Positions 11,501-22,289 of a stretch of 64,000 nt of DNA are shown one piece after another. Position 1 is the first letter of the stretch; every line of letters begins with the position of its first letter. The notes under the pieces were generated by a model that saw only the letters and a list, made by a program, of their open reading frames with translations, did no database searches and was not told where the DNA came from. The DNA is taken from positions 181,408-245,407 of the forward strand of contig SIJG01000120.1 of assembly GCA_023374025.1 (NCBI GenBank), in the 5' to 3' direction. The DNA is from Heterodera schachtii (lineage: Eukaryota > Nematoda > Chromadorea > Rhabditida > Heteroderidae). The position numbers and the translations under genes are program-made.

Positions 11501-12857
11501 TTCGACTGTAGCTAAAAAGAATTTAAAATAATTAAAAATAGGTATTTGAATTTTCATTTAGTGAATCGCTTTTCAATTTTTTTTTTGCATATTAATTCCA
11601 GAAATTTTATGGCTAATGAGAGGAATCAGGCGGTGCCGACATGAGAATTTTCTTACTATTTACTGAGTAGAAGTGCCAAAAATATGTACAAAAAGTGGTC
11701 AAAATATGTACCACATATATAAATAAAATTTTTAAAAGTTATTTTTTTGAAAAAAATACTTCGTAAAGAGTGAAAAAGCCACAAATGCCATAAAAATTAC
11801 CTACATAAATAGGCATAGAGAATTACATTTTAGTATTTTAAAAATTAATTTTCTTTTTACAAAACATTTTTTTTAATTTTTTTACAAAAATTTCTATAAA
11901 TTCTCAAAATTTCTTAAAATATAAAAACTGAAAAATGTATGAAAATTGCGAAATTTTGATTTATTGGAGCAAAAACTGGCACTCTATTAATGAGTGTACT
12001 CCTTTAAAAATATTGTTTGGTATTTGCATATGAATTTTCCTAATTTTCCCACCGATTGTGCCATTCGCATTTTTCGTCGCTTCCTTTTGAAACATCGCCT
12101 CAAACACATCGGAAGACGTCGAAAGAATGGCACGATGTGCGTGCAGAAGCTTAAATTTAATTCAACAAAAATTATTTTTATTTCAAATTTAAATAAATTT
12201 TTTTGCCTCTTTTTTGTCGTTTTGCCCAACCAAAAATTGTGCATCGGCGAAATCAGCCGTGTTCAGCAACAATTCCATTCGGTCCGCCAAAATGTCCGGT
12301 TTTGCAGTCTTCATTTTTTCGCCATCTGAGCATGAAAATGCGCATTTAAAATGAATAAATTTAAAGGCACAAATTTTCTTTTTTTGGTGTCTTTTTAAAA
12401 TTTTTCTTTTTGGGCAATTCGTACAAAAGTCAACTCGTATTTAACAATAAATTAAGCTTAAGCCTAGGCCTAGCTTAAAGCTTAGGCTTAAGCATAAGCC
12501 TAACCTAAGAAATTGTACGCGTTTGCCATGACACCCCAATTTTTGTCCAAATTCGAAATTTCAAATTGCTTTGGTCAGTTACATCTCTCAAAATGTACCG
12601 TACTACCAAATTCTCTACCGTTTCCGTTTTCCGAATTCTTTTTCTGCAACTGTTCCAATTCTGTCATTTCCGCCGTATGCCCCAATGCTTCAGCAGATGG
12701 CGTCAAATTTTCATTTTCCAAATTTTCATTTTCAAATCCTGCTTAAAATATGAAAATTTAATTGTTTACTATGTAAATTTAATTAGTTGAATCAAATTTA
12801 TTGATTACCCTGATCAGCTGTAAATGTATCATTTGTTGAATCGGGAGAAGAAGACAT
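8553..12857 (-). CDS. BTB-BACK-MATH domain protein with duplicated MATH exon and damaged BACK exon
   Basis: Exons on the minus strand: 12809-12857, 12607-12741, 12207-12325, 12053-12149, 11374-11505, 11214-11326, 10713-10891, 10275-10601, then either 10080-10228 or 8678-8823, and 8553-8624. The N-terminus (MSSSPDSTNDTFTADQ) is Glu/Asn-rich. The BTB fold follows: ADRMELLLNTADFADAQFLV, SSDVFEAMF and VPDVSAEAFKVMLCFIYSDD. Next is BACK (KNADTLIKSEAFLRIDQKLL), then MATH (EKVSEFVRE, YINGLPWKI, ATFRIVSQK, EGFPNFISFA, LIDPEKGFY). Such proteins commonly act as substrate adaptors for CUL3 ubiquitin ligases. Exon 3 uses a GC donor. The 10713-10891 exon appears to have lost part of BACK and sums to the wrong phase, giving a stop soon after (FGENW), so the allele may make only BTB plus part of BACK, or be a recent pseudogene. 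Two transposons lie in its introns (9066-10023, 10944-11200). Confidence 0.8.
9066..10023. mobile_element. Foldback (MITE-like) element, copy 1, with GC-rich core
   Basis: Inverted ends of about 330 bp start GGAAAATATTGATCATAG (left) and GGTAAATATTGATCATAG (right, reverse complement). It is flanked by an exact 8-bp duplication CTATCAAA (9058-9065 and 10024-10031). A GC-rich core of about 225 bp (9430-9655), in minus orientation here, is shared with the elements at 13427 and 29123. No transposase is encoded. It sits between the two alternative MATH exons of the BTB gene. The short minus-strand frame at 9488-9694 lies in the core and is not a gene. Confidence 0.85.
10944..11200. mobile_element. 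MITE in a BTB gene intron
   Basis: Inverted ends GGCGCTATTACTAAA at both sides. The flanks TGCTTTTC (left) and TGCTTTTT (right) look like an 8-bp target duplication with one mismatch. It lies in the 10892-11213 intron, just past the donor, and does not alter exon phase. Confidence 0.75.
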
Positions 12858-13426
12858 TAATTGTTTATTAAATGCTAAATAAAGGTGAAAATAAGCAAAA
12901 TAAATTTAATTAAGATAATTACATTTAAAATTATAGTTGCAAATTTTGTAAAAAAATTTAAAACTGCAAAAAAAAAGTTTTCAAAAATACATTAATAAAA
13001 TCAAATTATTTTATACATTCTAGTTTATATTTTAATTTTTCTTATATAAAATCCCCTCTATATTTATATAAATACTTTTTCAAATGGTCTTTAACTATTC
13101 TAATTTTTTATATTCAATTCATAAAAATGCCAGAAAATTAATAGGGGAAGAGGAATAGTAATTAGAGAAGAGTTAAATCAGAAATTACGGCAAAACGATG
13201 ACTCAAAAAAGAAACAAATTTGAATTGATTGAATTTGCCCCCCATTTTCAAATATAATTTTTATCTAGGCAAAGTGTTGACCCAATATGGGAAAGTTTAC
13301 TCAATTGAAATGTTAAAATGTACAAATGATAGAGAATTGCCAACATCGGCTTCGGAGTTGGGAAATGTTGGGGTCATTTGGAGCCGGGATTGACTAAATC
13401 AGTTGAGACTAAATGAAACAATTTGT

Positions 13427-14388
13427 GGTAAATGTTTATCTGAGCTCCCAGACTCAAAAACACCCAAAACCACTTTTATAGGTTTTCTTACGCGCTGAAA
13501 ACGATAGAGCAATCAAAAATTTTTAACCGCTTCAACTTTAAACCGGTTTTTGAACCGGTTTAAAACTCGAAAAATTGAGGAAAAAGGAGGTCTCCCGACC
13601 TTTTAAAAAGGTCAAACCGAGGCAAATTTGGTATCATTCGACAGCTCTTGACGAGTTATATTTAAAAATCCAAGAATAAAGCCAAACTGACGCCATCCGA
13701 TCACCTAGACAACCGATTCCCAGTGAAAAGTGACATTTCAGTACCAAAGAAAAAAGGATGAACAAAAGTAATTTGACAAGCTAACTTTCGCAAAAGGGAG
13801 CATGCGAAGACGGAGCAAGTAGTGGGGCGAGACGGAGGGCGGAGGGAGCAGTCTGACGAGCGCCACAGGCGGTTGACTGCGGAGGTCCGAAGGGCCCCCG
13901 CCAATCAGTCAACCGCCTGCGGATCACGCGCGGACTTCTTCCGTAGCCCGTAGTCTCGCCCCACCTACTGGCCGCCGTAGTCGAGTTTGCGGCGGTTTTT
14001 TAGCGCAATACCCGATATTCAAGGCTAAACGATTTTCATGCATTATATAATAAAACTTTTTTTATTTTGGTACTGAAGTATCCATTTTCACCCGGGACTC
14101 AGCTGTACCAGTTCCTAGCTGGCATCGGTTCGAATTTATACCTTGTTTTCTAGACTTAGCTTATCAAGAGCTTTCGAATGATACCAAATTTGTCCGAATT
14201 TAACCGTTTTAAAGGGTCATGGGCCCCCCTTTTAACTCAAATTTTCGGATTTTAAACCGGTTCAAAAACCGGTTTAAAGTTGAAGCGGTTAAAAATTTTT
14301 GATTGCTCTATCGTTTTCAGCGCATAAGAAAACCTATGAAAGTGGTTTTGGGTGTTTTTGAGTTTGGGAGCTCAGATAAACATTTTCC
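13427..14388. mobile_element. Foldback element, copy 2, with GC-rich core
   Basis: Left end GGTAAATGTTTATCTGAG and right end, reverse complemented, GGAAAATGTTTATCTGAG. The arms (about 13427-13640 and 14170-14388) pair through CTTCAACTTTAAACCGG and ATCAAAAATTTTTAACCGC. The GC-rich core (13789-14009) is in plus orientation. It includes a 13-bp stem AGGCGGTTGACTG (13867-13879) and CAGTCAACCGCCT (13906-13918), and ends in a GC hairpin followed by TTTTTT. No clear target duplication. The preceding spacer, 12858-13426, shows no gene. Confidence 0.8.
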
Positions 14389-14491
14389 GAGAATTTTATT
14401 TTTCTGTTTTCAATTTTGTAATTTTTTCCCTATTTTTCAATTTCTTTTTATGTGACTATAAAAATTTTTAGTTTCCGATTTGCATCTCATT

Positions 14492-15880
14492 ATGAAAAAT
14501 ATTTCCAACGCTATTATTCTGCTCTTAATTGGCGTCCTTCGGAATACGGTAAATTGTGCTAATTGTCACAAAATGAACCGACGGTAAAGAATTTAAAAAA
14601 TATAATTCATTTACTTAACTGTTTTCCAACAATTTAAGTTGGATTTGCAACGACATTTGGATGGACATTTTCCCGCATTTTGATCGTCGTCAACTCGGTC
14701 TCAAATTGGCACTTCTTTCACCTCGTTTCAATGCGTTGGTGGACAAACATTTCGACGCCAAATCAGAATTGACACTTTCGAGAACAATCGCAATTCGCAA
14801 GGACATTTGGATGCCGAAACTATTTGTTCTGTTCGGTTACGATTCTGTGCCATTTCCAATGCCCGATCGTTCGCTGCCCAACAAAATTCGCTTTGCCAAA
14901 CTTTGGATTGAGTAATTCAAAACCAAACATTATTTGGCATTAAATTCATTCCTTTTCCAGTTACATTGACCATTCCGTCATCGCATTTCTTCGTGCCAAT
15001 CAGCAAATTTTTGGCAAAGGCATCAATTTGCGTTTAATTGTGTCGTCACATAACAACAATTACAACAATGTCCAGCGAATTTTGAGTGTTTATGTCCATG
15101 CAATTTTTGCCATTTTTGCGCCAAACATTCGTCATTTGATCCTTGCCGATGGTGTTAATTTGGACAAATTGCTTCACCTCACTTCGCCGAAAATGCTCTT
15201 CGATCTCAACATTAATTCAATCAATTCTGGTCGTCTGTTCCCAAATGCCATTGATTACGGCACTCTGTTGCTTAATGAGATTGGTGAATTAGATAAGCCA
15301 TATTCATATTATGTTGGCCAAGCATTGTACAAATGGTTGCACATTCCGACAAAAGATGGCCAGCCAAAGCAATTGCGTTGCTGCACTTTTACGTCAGAAA
15401 TCATTGAATTGGTCAACAATTTCAAAGAGGTGTGTGGCCACCTTTTAATAAAATATTTTGGATTAATTGCCGATTGATTTTCGTTGCCCATTTTTAGGCA
15501 TTTTTCCATGCCGCCACTTCTGCCAGCTATCAAATTCAATTTACTGTTTATGCGCCAACGGAAATTGCGCCATTTCAATTGGTGAATGAACGGACCAGCG
15601 AAATGCTGGCAATGGAGAAAGGCTTTCGTGGATATGTCAGTGTTGATTGGATAATTAAGCGATGCCCAATTGGGTGGACGACGGCCGCGTTAAAATGGGA
15701 GGACGAAATTTGGACGATTTCAACAATGTCATCATTTCGCTTTATGGAAATTGCATTGGGTGAGTGGCAACAGCTTTTTGCTTTAATAATCAAATTAAAA
15801 TTGCGCTAAATTTAGGCCATTGTCTCCACCGACAGAAGAAGAAGAAGCGGACAAAGCGTCGAAAAAGTGGCGACTTCTGA
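14492..15880 (+). CDS. F-box-like protein with candidate signal peptide and shifted C-terminus
   Basis: Five exons (14492-14583, 14639-14911, 14961-15429, 15498-15759, 15816-15880) sum to 1,161 nt, 386 residues. The first exon begins MKNISNAIILLLIGVL, which resembles a signal peptide ending near NTVNCA. The F-box-like part is in exon 2 (CNDIWMDIFPHF, QLGLKLALLSPRF). Exon 3 has FAPNIRH and VGQALYKWLHIP; exon 4 has NERTSEMLAMEKG and RCPIG. One base is missing near 15716 compared with sisters, so the usual NNVIISLYGNCIG end is read as STMSSFRFMEIALG and the last exon is read in another frame, giving a Lys/Arg-rich tail (KKKKRTKRRK) where the unshifted frame would be acidic. The gene still has one open frame. 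A secreted F-box protein could act inside plant cells; this is inference from the signal peptide alone. Confidence 0.75.
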
Positions 15881-16541
15881 CAAATGAGTGACGGACAAAA
15901 GAACAACAACAAAAACAGTGATCAGAAGAAGAAATGAATTAATTAATAGGGAAATGATCGATCATTATATATTATGATGAAGAGGAATTGTAAAATATGT
16001 GTACATGTAAATAAATCGGATGTATAAAAAATGACAAAAATAAATGCGAAATCAAAAGTTTTATTAGAATTTGTGTAAAAAAAATATAAATATAATCATA
16101 AATTGATATTTTTGCACAAAATTATTCGGTATCAGTCAATTATATTCATAGATGAAACAAATTGTGAGAAGCAATTATCAGCTATAAATTTACGGGATTC
16201 CCGCTCCCGTAAGACTTCGGACTCCCGCTCCCGTAAATTATTTTTTACCGCGCTCTAGTTTTCACTAATGTCAGAAGAAATGATTAGGGAACGGATTTCA
16301 ATGCAGGAAAACTGACAAAAAGACACCTAAAAAAGGAGCAAAAATCCCAAAAAAGGGACAAATTGAAAAAGGAGGTAAAAATTTCATGAGCTTAGAATTC
16401 TATTAAAAACAGACAATACTTGGGGTGTAAACATTATGATCCTGAACTTAACTTTTTATTATTATTTGAGCTCAGAATAATCAGTGATGATTTTCAGGTT
16501 TAAAAAATCTGCGTAAAAGTCCAAAAATACAAACAATTAAT

Positions 16542-17551
16542 TAGAGATCGGTATTTTGAAAAAAGCCTGGACCTGGACATGGACCTGGATTCCATGTTGG
16601 ACCTGGACCTGGATTTCCTGGACAAAAATCCAGGAAAATCCAGGTCCAGGAAAAATCCAGGCTCCTCGAGACCTGGATCCAGGCCTGGACTGGATTTTTT
16701 GAAATTTGTTTTAAAAAGCAAAAAAATCTTTGAAAAAATCAATTAATTGCTTGAGAAAGTCTAAAAATATCTAATTCTTAATAATAATGTGTTTTTAAAT
16801 CTATTTATCATTTTTTGATAAACTTGAAAAAAACCAGTCAATTGAAATACTAAAATTAATCGTTCCAAAAATTATAACATTTGGAAAAAGAGTTCAAAAA
16901 ATTTTGAAAGGGGTTTTAATTTTTTTATATGAATTAATAAGTTTTTCGAAAATTTTTACAACATGTAATCTTGGAATTTTTTCATAAAAAATTTTCTGAT
17001 TTTTTTCCAATTTTTAGGTCAATCGATTTAAACAATTTTGTGGAAAACATAAGCAATTTGAAAATTTCAGTGCATTCAGAATCAAAAAACCAGATTTCTA
17101 ACAATTTTTTTCGGCACATTTTTTAAAAAAAATTTTAGGATGTGTGAGGGAAGAGAGCCCGGCGGTGACGATAGGCGCCGCTGGAAAATTTTTTGTAATT
17201 TCTATACAAATTGTTTACAAATTTTGTCCAAAACCAAATATTTGCAATTAAAAGCCAAGCGTCGACTTTTTTTGCTTTTAAAAATGCCTTTTTTTTGCGG
17301 CGAGCTTCCAAAAAACTTTGGGCAACAGGGGGTCCGGCGGTGCCGATAGGCGTTAGGGGGCGGAGTGAAAATTTTGGCACATTTTATACCAATTTTAAAT
17401 ACATTTCGCCATAAAAATTGAAAAAAAATTTATCCAGGAAATCCAGATTTTTTGTGCCTGGACCTGGACCTGGATTTTCAAATTGACCTGGATTTCCTGG
17501 ACAAAATCCAGGAAAAATCCAGGCCTGGATCCAGGTCCAGGCCGATCTCTA
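16542..17551. mobile_element. Non-autonomous hAT-like element with CCTGGA words
   Basis: Ends TAGAGATCGG at both sides in inverted orientation, flanked by an exact 8-bp duplication CAATTAAT (16534-16541, 17552-17559). The subterminal regions are packed with CCTGGACCTGGA and its complement. Two copies of the GC-rich palindromic motif lie inside (17159, 17334). No transposase frame. The spacer 15881-16541 shows no gene. Confidence 0.85.
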
Positions 17552-17661
17552 CAATTAATTAACTAAATGTATTCAAGTGAAGAAAGCAACAATTAAATAT
17601 GAGGAGCAATTATCCGATCAATTCCAAATTCATAATGATCGATCATTTCCCAATAATTCTT

Positions 17662-19048
17662 TCACTTTTTCTTCTGTTGCTGTCCGCTGGGCCCAGGATT
17701 CATTTCAAGAGGACCTTTTGCGTTCTTTTGGCCTGCTTTTGGTGGAGACAATGGCCTAAATTAAGGTCAATTTGAATTACTTTAAACAAAAGAAAATAGT
17801 GTTTCCACTCACCCAAATCCAAAAAGCGATAAGTCGACATTGTTCAATTTGTTCGTCTTTTTGTCGTCCCATTTAACCGTCGCCGTTTGCCCAATTTGGC
17901 ATCGCTTCAACAGCAAATGATCATTGGCATTTTCATAATTGACGTCTTCGATCTCCACATTTTCATCATTGTTTTCTTCTTTTTCCAATGTCAGCATTTC
18001 GTTGGTCTGTTCGTTCACCAATTCAAATCGCGTAATTGAAGGGTGATTATTTTTGAATTGAATGATGTAGTTGGCAGAAGAAGTGGTGGCACGCAGAAAT
18101 GCCTATAAAATGGGAAACGAAAAGCAAATGGCAATTAAACCAAAATTTTATGAAAAAGTGGCCACCATACATTTTTGAAATTGTTGACAAATTTATTGGT
18201 CCCTGACGTAGAAGCACGGCAACTCAATTGCTTCGGCTTTCCATCTTTTGTCGGAATTTGCAACCATTTTGACAAAGCTTGGCCAGCCTTTGATTTTGGC
18301 CTATCATCAGCAATTGCATCGGGCAACAAATCTTCGGAATCGATTGAATTCAACTGATTGAGATCGGTGAGAATTGTGGACGAAGTGCGGCGACGCAAAT
18401 TGTCCAAATGATGGCCATCGTGAAACTTCAAACAACGAATGTTGAGCGCAAAAATGGGCCAAATTTCACGGGCAAAATCATTCCAAATTGGCCGGATATT
18501 CTTGGCACTATGGGAGTAAGACACAGTACAAACTCAAATTGGTGCCACTTTTGTCCCAAATTTGTTTATTGTCACGGAGAAACGCGAGGACGGAATAGTC
18601 AATGTACCTGAAAGGGAATGCTTTTATCATTTAATATTCCTTTAAATTTTATTTTGAATTACTCAATCCGAAGGTAATGAAAGCGAATTTTGTTGGGCAG
18701 CGGATATTTTGGCAACGAAAATTGCACAGATTTGGCATTGATCTTCTCAACAAACAATTGTGCTTTTGGCCCTGTGTTCTTGCTAATTTTTATCCAATTC
18801 CTAATTGTCCATTCGCTTTTGCTGTCGAAATGTTTGTCCACCAACGCATCAAAACGTGGCGAAAGAAGTGCCAATTTGAGGCCAAGTTGACGACGACCAA
18901 AATGTGGCAAAATGTCCATCCAAACATCGCTACAAACCCAACTGAAATTGTTAAAATAGGTTGAAGCGGTCTTAAAATATGAAATTTCATAAATTTTTAA
19001 CCCAATAAATTCTCACATTTTCTTCAAAATTCGATGATTCTTTTTCAT
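17662..19048 (-). pseudogene. F-box-like family member with one frameshift
   Basis: Exons on the minus strand: 19017-19048 (from ATG at 19048, start uncertain), 18663-18941, 18172-18607, 17813-18102 and 17662-17755, all with GT/AG borders. F-box exon: CSDVWMDILPHF and QLGLKLALLSPRFDALVD. The second large exon carries IWNDFAREIWPIFA and GQALSKWLQIP, but an extra base near 18522 (before VSYSHSAKN) shifts the frame shortly after the exon start. The third exon has NEQTNEMLTLEKEE and RCQIG; the tail is GPLEMNPGPSGQQQKKK, very like the copy at 1-1258. Apart from the single shift it is intact, so it could be a young pseudogene or contain a sequencing error. A longer open frame runs upstream of 19048 with no ATG in frame. 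Confidence 0.7.
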
Positions 19049-20233
19049 CGCCACGCGGAGACTTCGTCGGTTTCCAAATGTCACGAATGATCCCAACGGG
19101 TGCTGTTCATGTTCACTAATTGCAGCAGAAGAAATGAGGCGGTGGTCGGTGGAGGAAACTTTTTCTTTTTTTTGATGGGTGCCATTTTTAAACAATAATA
19201 AGTTAGCCTAAAATAAGGTAAAATTTTGAAAAAATTTGCACAAAAATTAAGCGTGTAATTGTGTTTCATTCTCATTTATATATTCATTATTTAAAGCACC
19301 TCAAAAAATAGAAAAAAGAACAATGAAATGATGGACATTCCAGCAGCAGAAGTTTAAATAAGAACATTTGGTTTTAGCAGTTTTAAATTGGTTAGAAAAA
19401 TATGGCCATAAAATATGGACCAAAAATCGCGAAATATGGATATAAAATTGAAAAAAATGGACATAAATTTTCCGAAATGAAGGTTAAAATTTTCAAAATT
19501 TTCTTCATATTGATTAAGTTTTACTAAAATACATATAAAAATGGCTAATATGGTATTAATAATCATTTTAGAAGAAAAAAAACATGATAAAGCTAAAATT
19601 TACTAATTTTTAGCGAAAAAATCAACCCAAAAAGCAAAACTTTCGTTGAAAAACGGCGGTTGCTAAGAATTTTTATACCTTCAATCGGTAAAGATTCACA
19701 AATTTAGACTTTGAATTTCTCTTGCCGCTGAGAAAGGCCAACCCAGAACCCAACCAACCAATTTGAAAATTGACACATGTTTTTTTGTTGCCAATTTGTC
19801 ACTACCTATTTAGTTAATTAGCTATTTGGGTTTTTAGTAACTAAAAATCCAGCTACAATTTTTGGCGACAACAGACTTTACAACGCAGAAAAAAAGATTA
19901 GGAGAGCTTAGCAGAAAGGATGGGTTTGAATTCAAATAAATGCCAAAAAAATATATAAGACCGAATTAAAAATGGAGTGTTGGTTGAGAAAAGCGTCCTT
20001 TATATAGACACTCGCGCAAAAATAAAAATTTTTGACGGCAAAATTTCGACTGAAACTGTTATAAAACGAACGAAAATTTTGGTTCGTCACTCATTCCCTT
20101 CACAGCGACAACAACAACAACAACAAACAATCAGCAACGACGACAATTGCGCAACGCTTCAACACAGCACATCCATCGCCCGTGCACACGTCGACTCCGA
20201 TCACTTCTGCTGCTGCTGCTCTCCAACAACACA

Positions 20234-20792
20234 ATGGGCTTCCTCTTCTACATGTTCGTGGCTGCGGTTGCGTTCGGCGGTGGAGCGGTGGGTTTGGGGG
20301 TGGGGGGGGGGGGAATTCGCTTTGCAGCAGCATTTTATGAATCCAATCAAATTTGTATCCATTCCAAAATGTATTGTTGTCCTTAAAGCAATGGACAAAA
20401 TTTCGAGATTGAGCTTTCAAGCAGGGTAAATTAGAGACTCATAAAAGCACGGAAAATGAATTTGGCTTATTTTCAGTGTGTTTTTTACTTGGTGTGGAAC
20501 TAAAACGAAATTTAGAACTCGAAAATTGGGTTTAGACGCATTTCAGAGGTGCTATTAACATGACCACATTCCTTTTGGCTAATTTCGGTCCCGAAAAAAC
20601 CCAAATTTCGTCGTCCCATGGATAGTAAAATTGGTTTAGTTGGGCTACCTTGCCTCCGTTCGTGTTCATTTTGTGTCTAATTTGTTCCCATTGCCTTTTC
20701 AGTACTGTGGCATGATTTACACCGCCAAAGGGGCCAGGGCATCGGCGGGCGGTGGCGGCGGCTCCAAGAAGGACAAGAAGCAGAAAGCGTGA
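20234..20792 (+). CDS. Small membrane protein, 47 residues, two exons
   Basis: Exons 20234-20287 and 20703-20792 with a GT donor (GTGGGT) and a TTTTCAG acceptor, joined in phase 0. The N-terminal half (MGFLFYMFVAAVAF) is a likely membrane anchor or signal anchor; then GGGAYCGMIYTAKGARA, a Gly run and a Lys-rich end SKKDKKQKA. Upstream DNA is rich in CAA/CAG repeats, and AATAAA occurs near 21124 as a possible poly(A) signal. I do not recognise the family. Codon use and GC content of the second exon differ from the AT-rich surroundings, which supports real coding sequence. The two-exon model is the main uncertainty. The spacers 19196-20233 and 20793-21653 show nothing else I can call. Confidence 0.5.
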
Positions 20793-21653
20793 GCCTCAGC
20801 GGTGAACAATGATCGACTCGAGGATGGCCCCCGTGGATGAACGAACGATGGAATTCGAGCAACAAACGCTTCTCCCCTTCTAACTGCTGCTGATCCCCCC
20901 AATATGACGCTGTTTCCCCCCAAATTATATCATTTGTATGTGCTTTATCACCTCTGATCTGTTGTCCGTGATAAGCTTTATGCGCTGTCCATATCAGTGA
21001 TCAAATCATTGTAATTGTTGTAATGATATATGTATGTCCTATATATTGTATTGTATTTGTATGTGCTCCAATGCAACACCCAATCATTATGTGTACATAA
21101 ATATGTTGTATGAATGTATTCGGACAATAAAATTTGTAATCCTAATAAATCTCTTGTGTGAAACTTGTTTTTTTGGCTTTCTAATTAGGCGTTCAACCAC
21201 CACGAAATTTCACCCGTCCCATTTTACGGGTCAAAATCACATTTATAGGCAAAATTGATTGAAAAAAAAGATATTTTTGGTCTAACTTGGTAGGTATTCA
21301 GCAGTTTAGCATTGAATTCGGGTCCGGGATTCGGAATTGGTCGAAATGGGTGCCGGATTCGTGATCAGCGACCCCGAAAACCCATGGAAACATGTTTTCA
21401 TGGCTTTTGAAAACAAAACAAAAATTTTCGAAAAAGCGGGGGGGGGGGGTAAACTTTACTATTCTCCAAAAAGGTATGTAAGAAATGAAAAAAAGTTCTG
21501 AAAAATTAGGCAAAAGGCCAAAAAAAAAAAATATTTCTGCGTAAAAGTTCCAAAAATCCAATCAAATTAAATTTATTAAAGAAGAAATATGAGGAGCAAT
21601 TACCAGATCAAATTCCATTCATAATAATCGATCAGAATTTCTCAATAATTCCT

Positions 21654-22288
21654 TCACTTTTTCTTTCGCTGTCCGCTGGGCCCGGCACTCATTTTCAGAT
21701 GACTTTTTGCGTTCATTTGACACTTCTCTGGTGGAGATAATGGCCTAATGAAGTGCAAATTAAATTACTTTAAACAAAAAAAAAAAAGCTGTTTTCGGTA
21801 CTTATGTGGTTTACCGATGTTAAAAAAAAGTTCTTTTGGAGTTTTGATGGTTGCTGAATACGAATCCGACGGCCATTTAATCCTATTTCGAACCCCGAAC
21901 ACAAATTCGAACAATAATTTTTTAAAAAATATTTAAAAATTACAAAAAAAATTCTACAGCGATAATTAGCTTTATAAAATGGTGTGCATAACTGCTGATA
22001 TTCGCATAGGTACGATTCTGCGTAAATAGAATTTAGTTCAACATATTTAAAATATTTAAAGAGATTTTGACTAAGCTAAATGAATCAATTAACTGGTTTC
22101 ACTGCGTCTAAACTCTATGAAAACTAGCGTTAGCGGATATTGATTTTGATGCTGTCAAATTCGGGTGGGCGGTAAACCACATAAGTACCCTGTTTTCCAC
22201 TCACCCAAATCCACAAGGCGAAAAGTTGACATTGTTCAATTTGTCCGTCTTTTCATCCTCCCATTGAATAGCCGCCGTTTGCCCAACA
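21654..22288 (-). pseudogene. F-box-like family 3' fragment, split by a MITE in its intron
   Basis: On the minus strand: the end of the third exon (22205-22288, VGQTAAIQWEDEKTDKLNN) and the last exon (21654-21744, ending AGPSGQRKKK). The intron between them holds the element at 21797-22189, inserted next to the splice donor. Upstream of 22288 the sequence switches abruptly to a plus-strand copy of the family, so everything 5' is missing. Confidence 0.75.
21797..22189. mobile_element. MITE with 20-bp perfect inverted ends
   Basis: GGTACTTATGTGGTTTACCG at 21797-21816 is exactly reverse-complemented at 22170-22189. An exact 8-bp duplication CTGTTTTC flanks it (21789-21796, 22190-22197). The 393-bp interior encodes nothing recognisable. 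Confidence 0.9.
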
Positions 22289-22289
22289 T

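Noticed and set aside
20100..20429. Overlapping long open frames on both strands
   Set aside because: They arise from CAA/CAG and G runs in the leader region of the small membrane protein gene; none has a domain.
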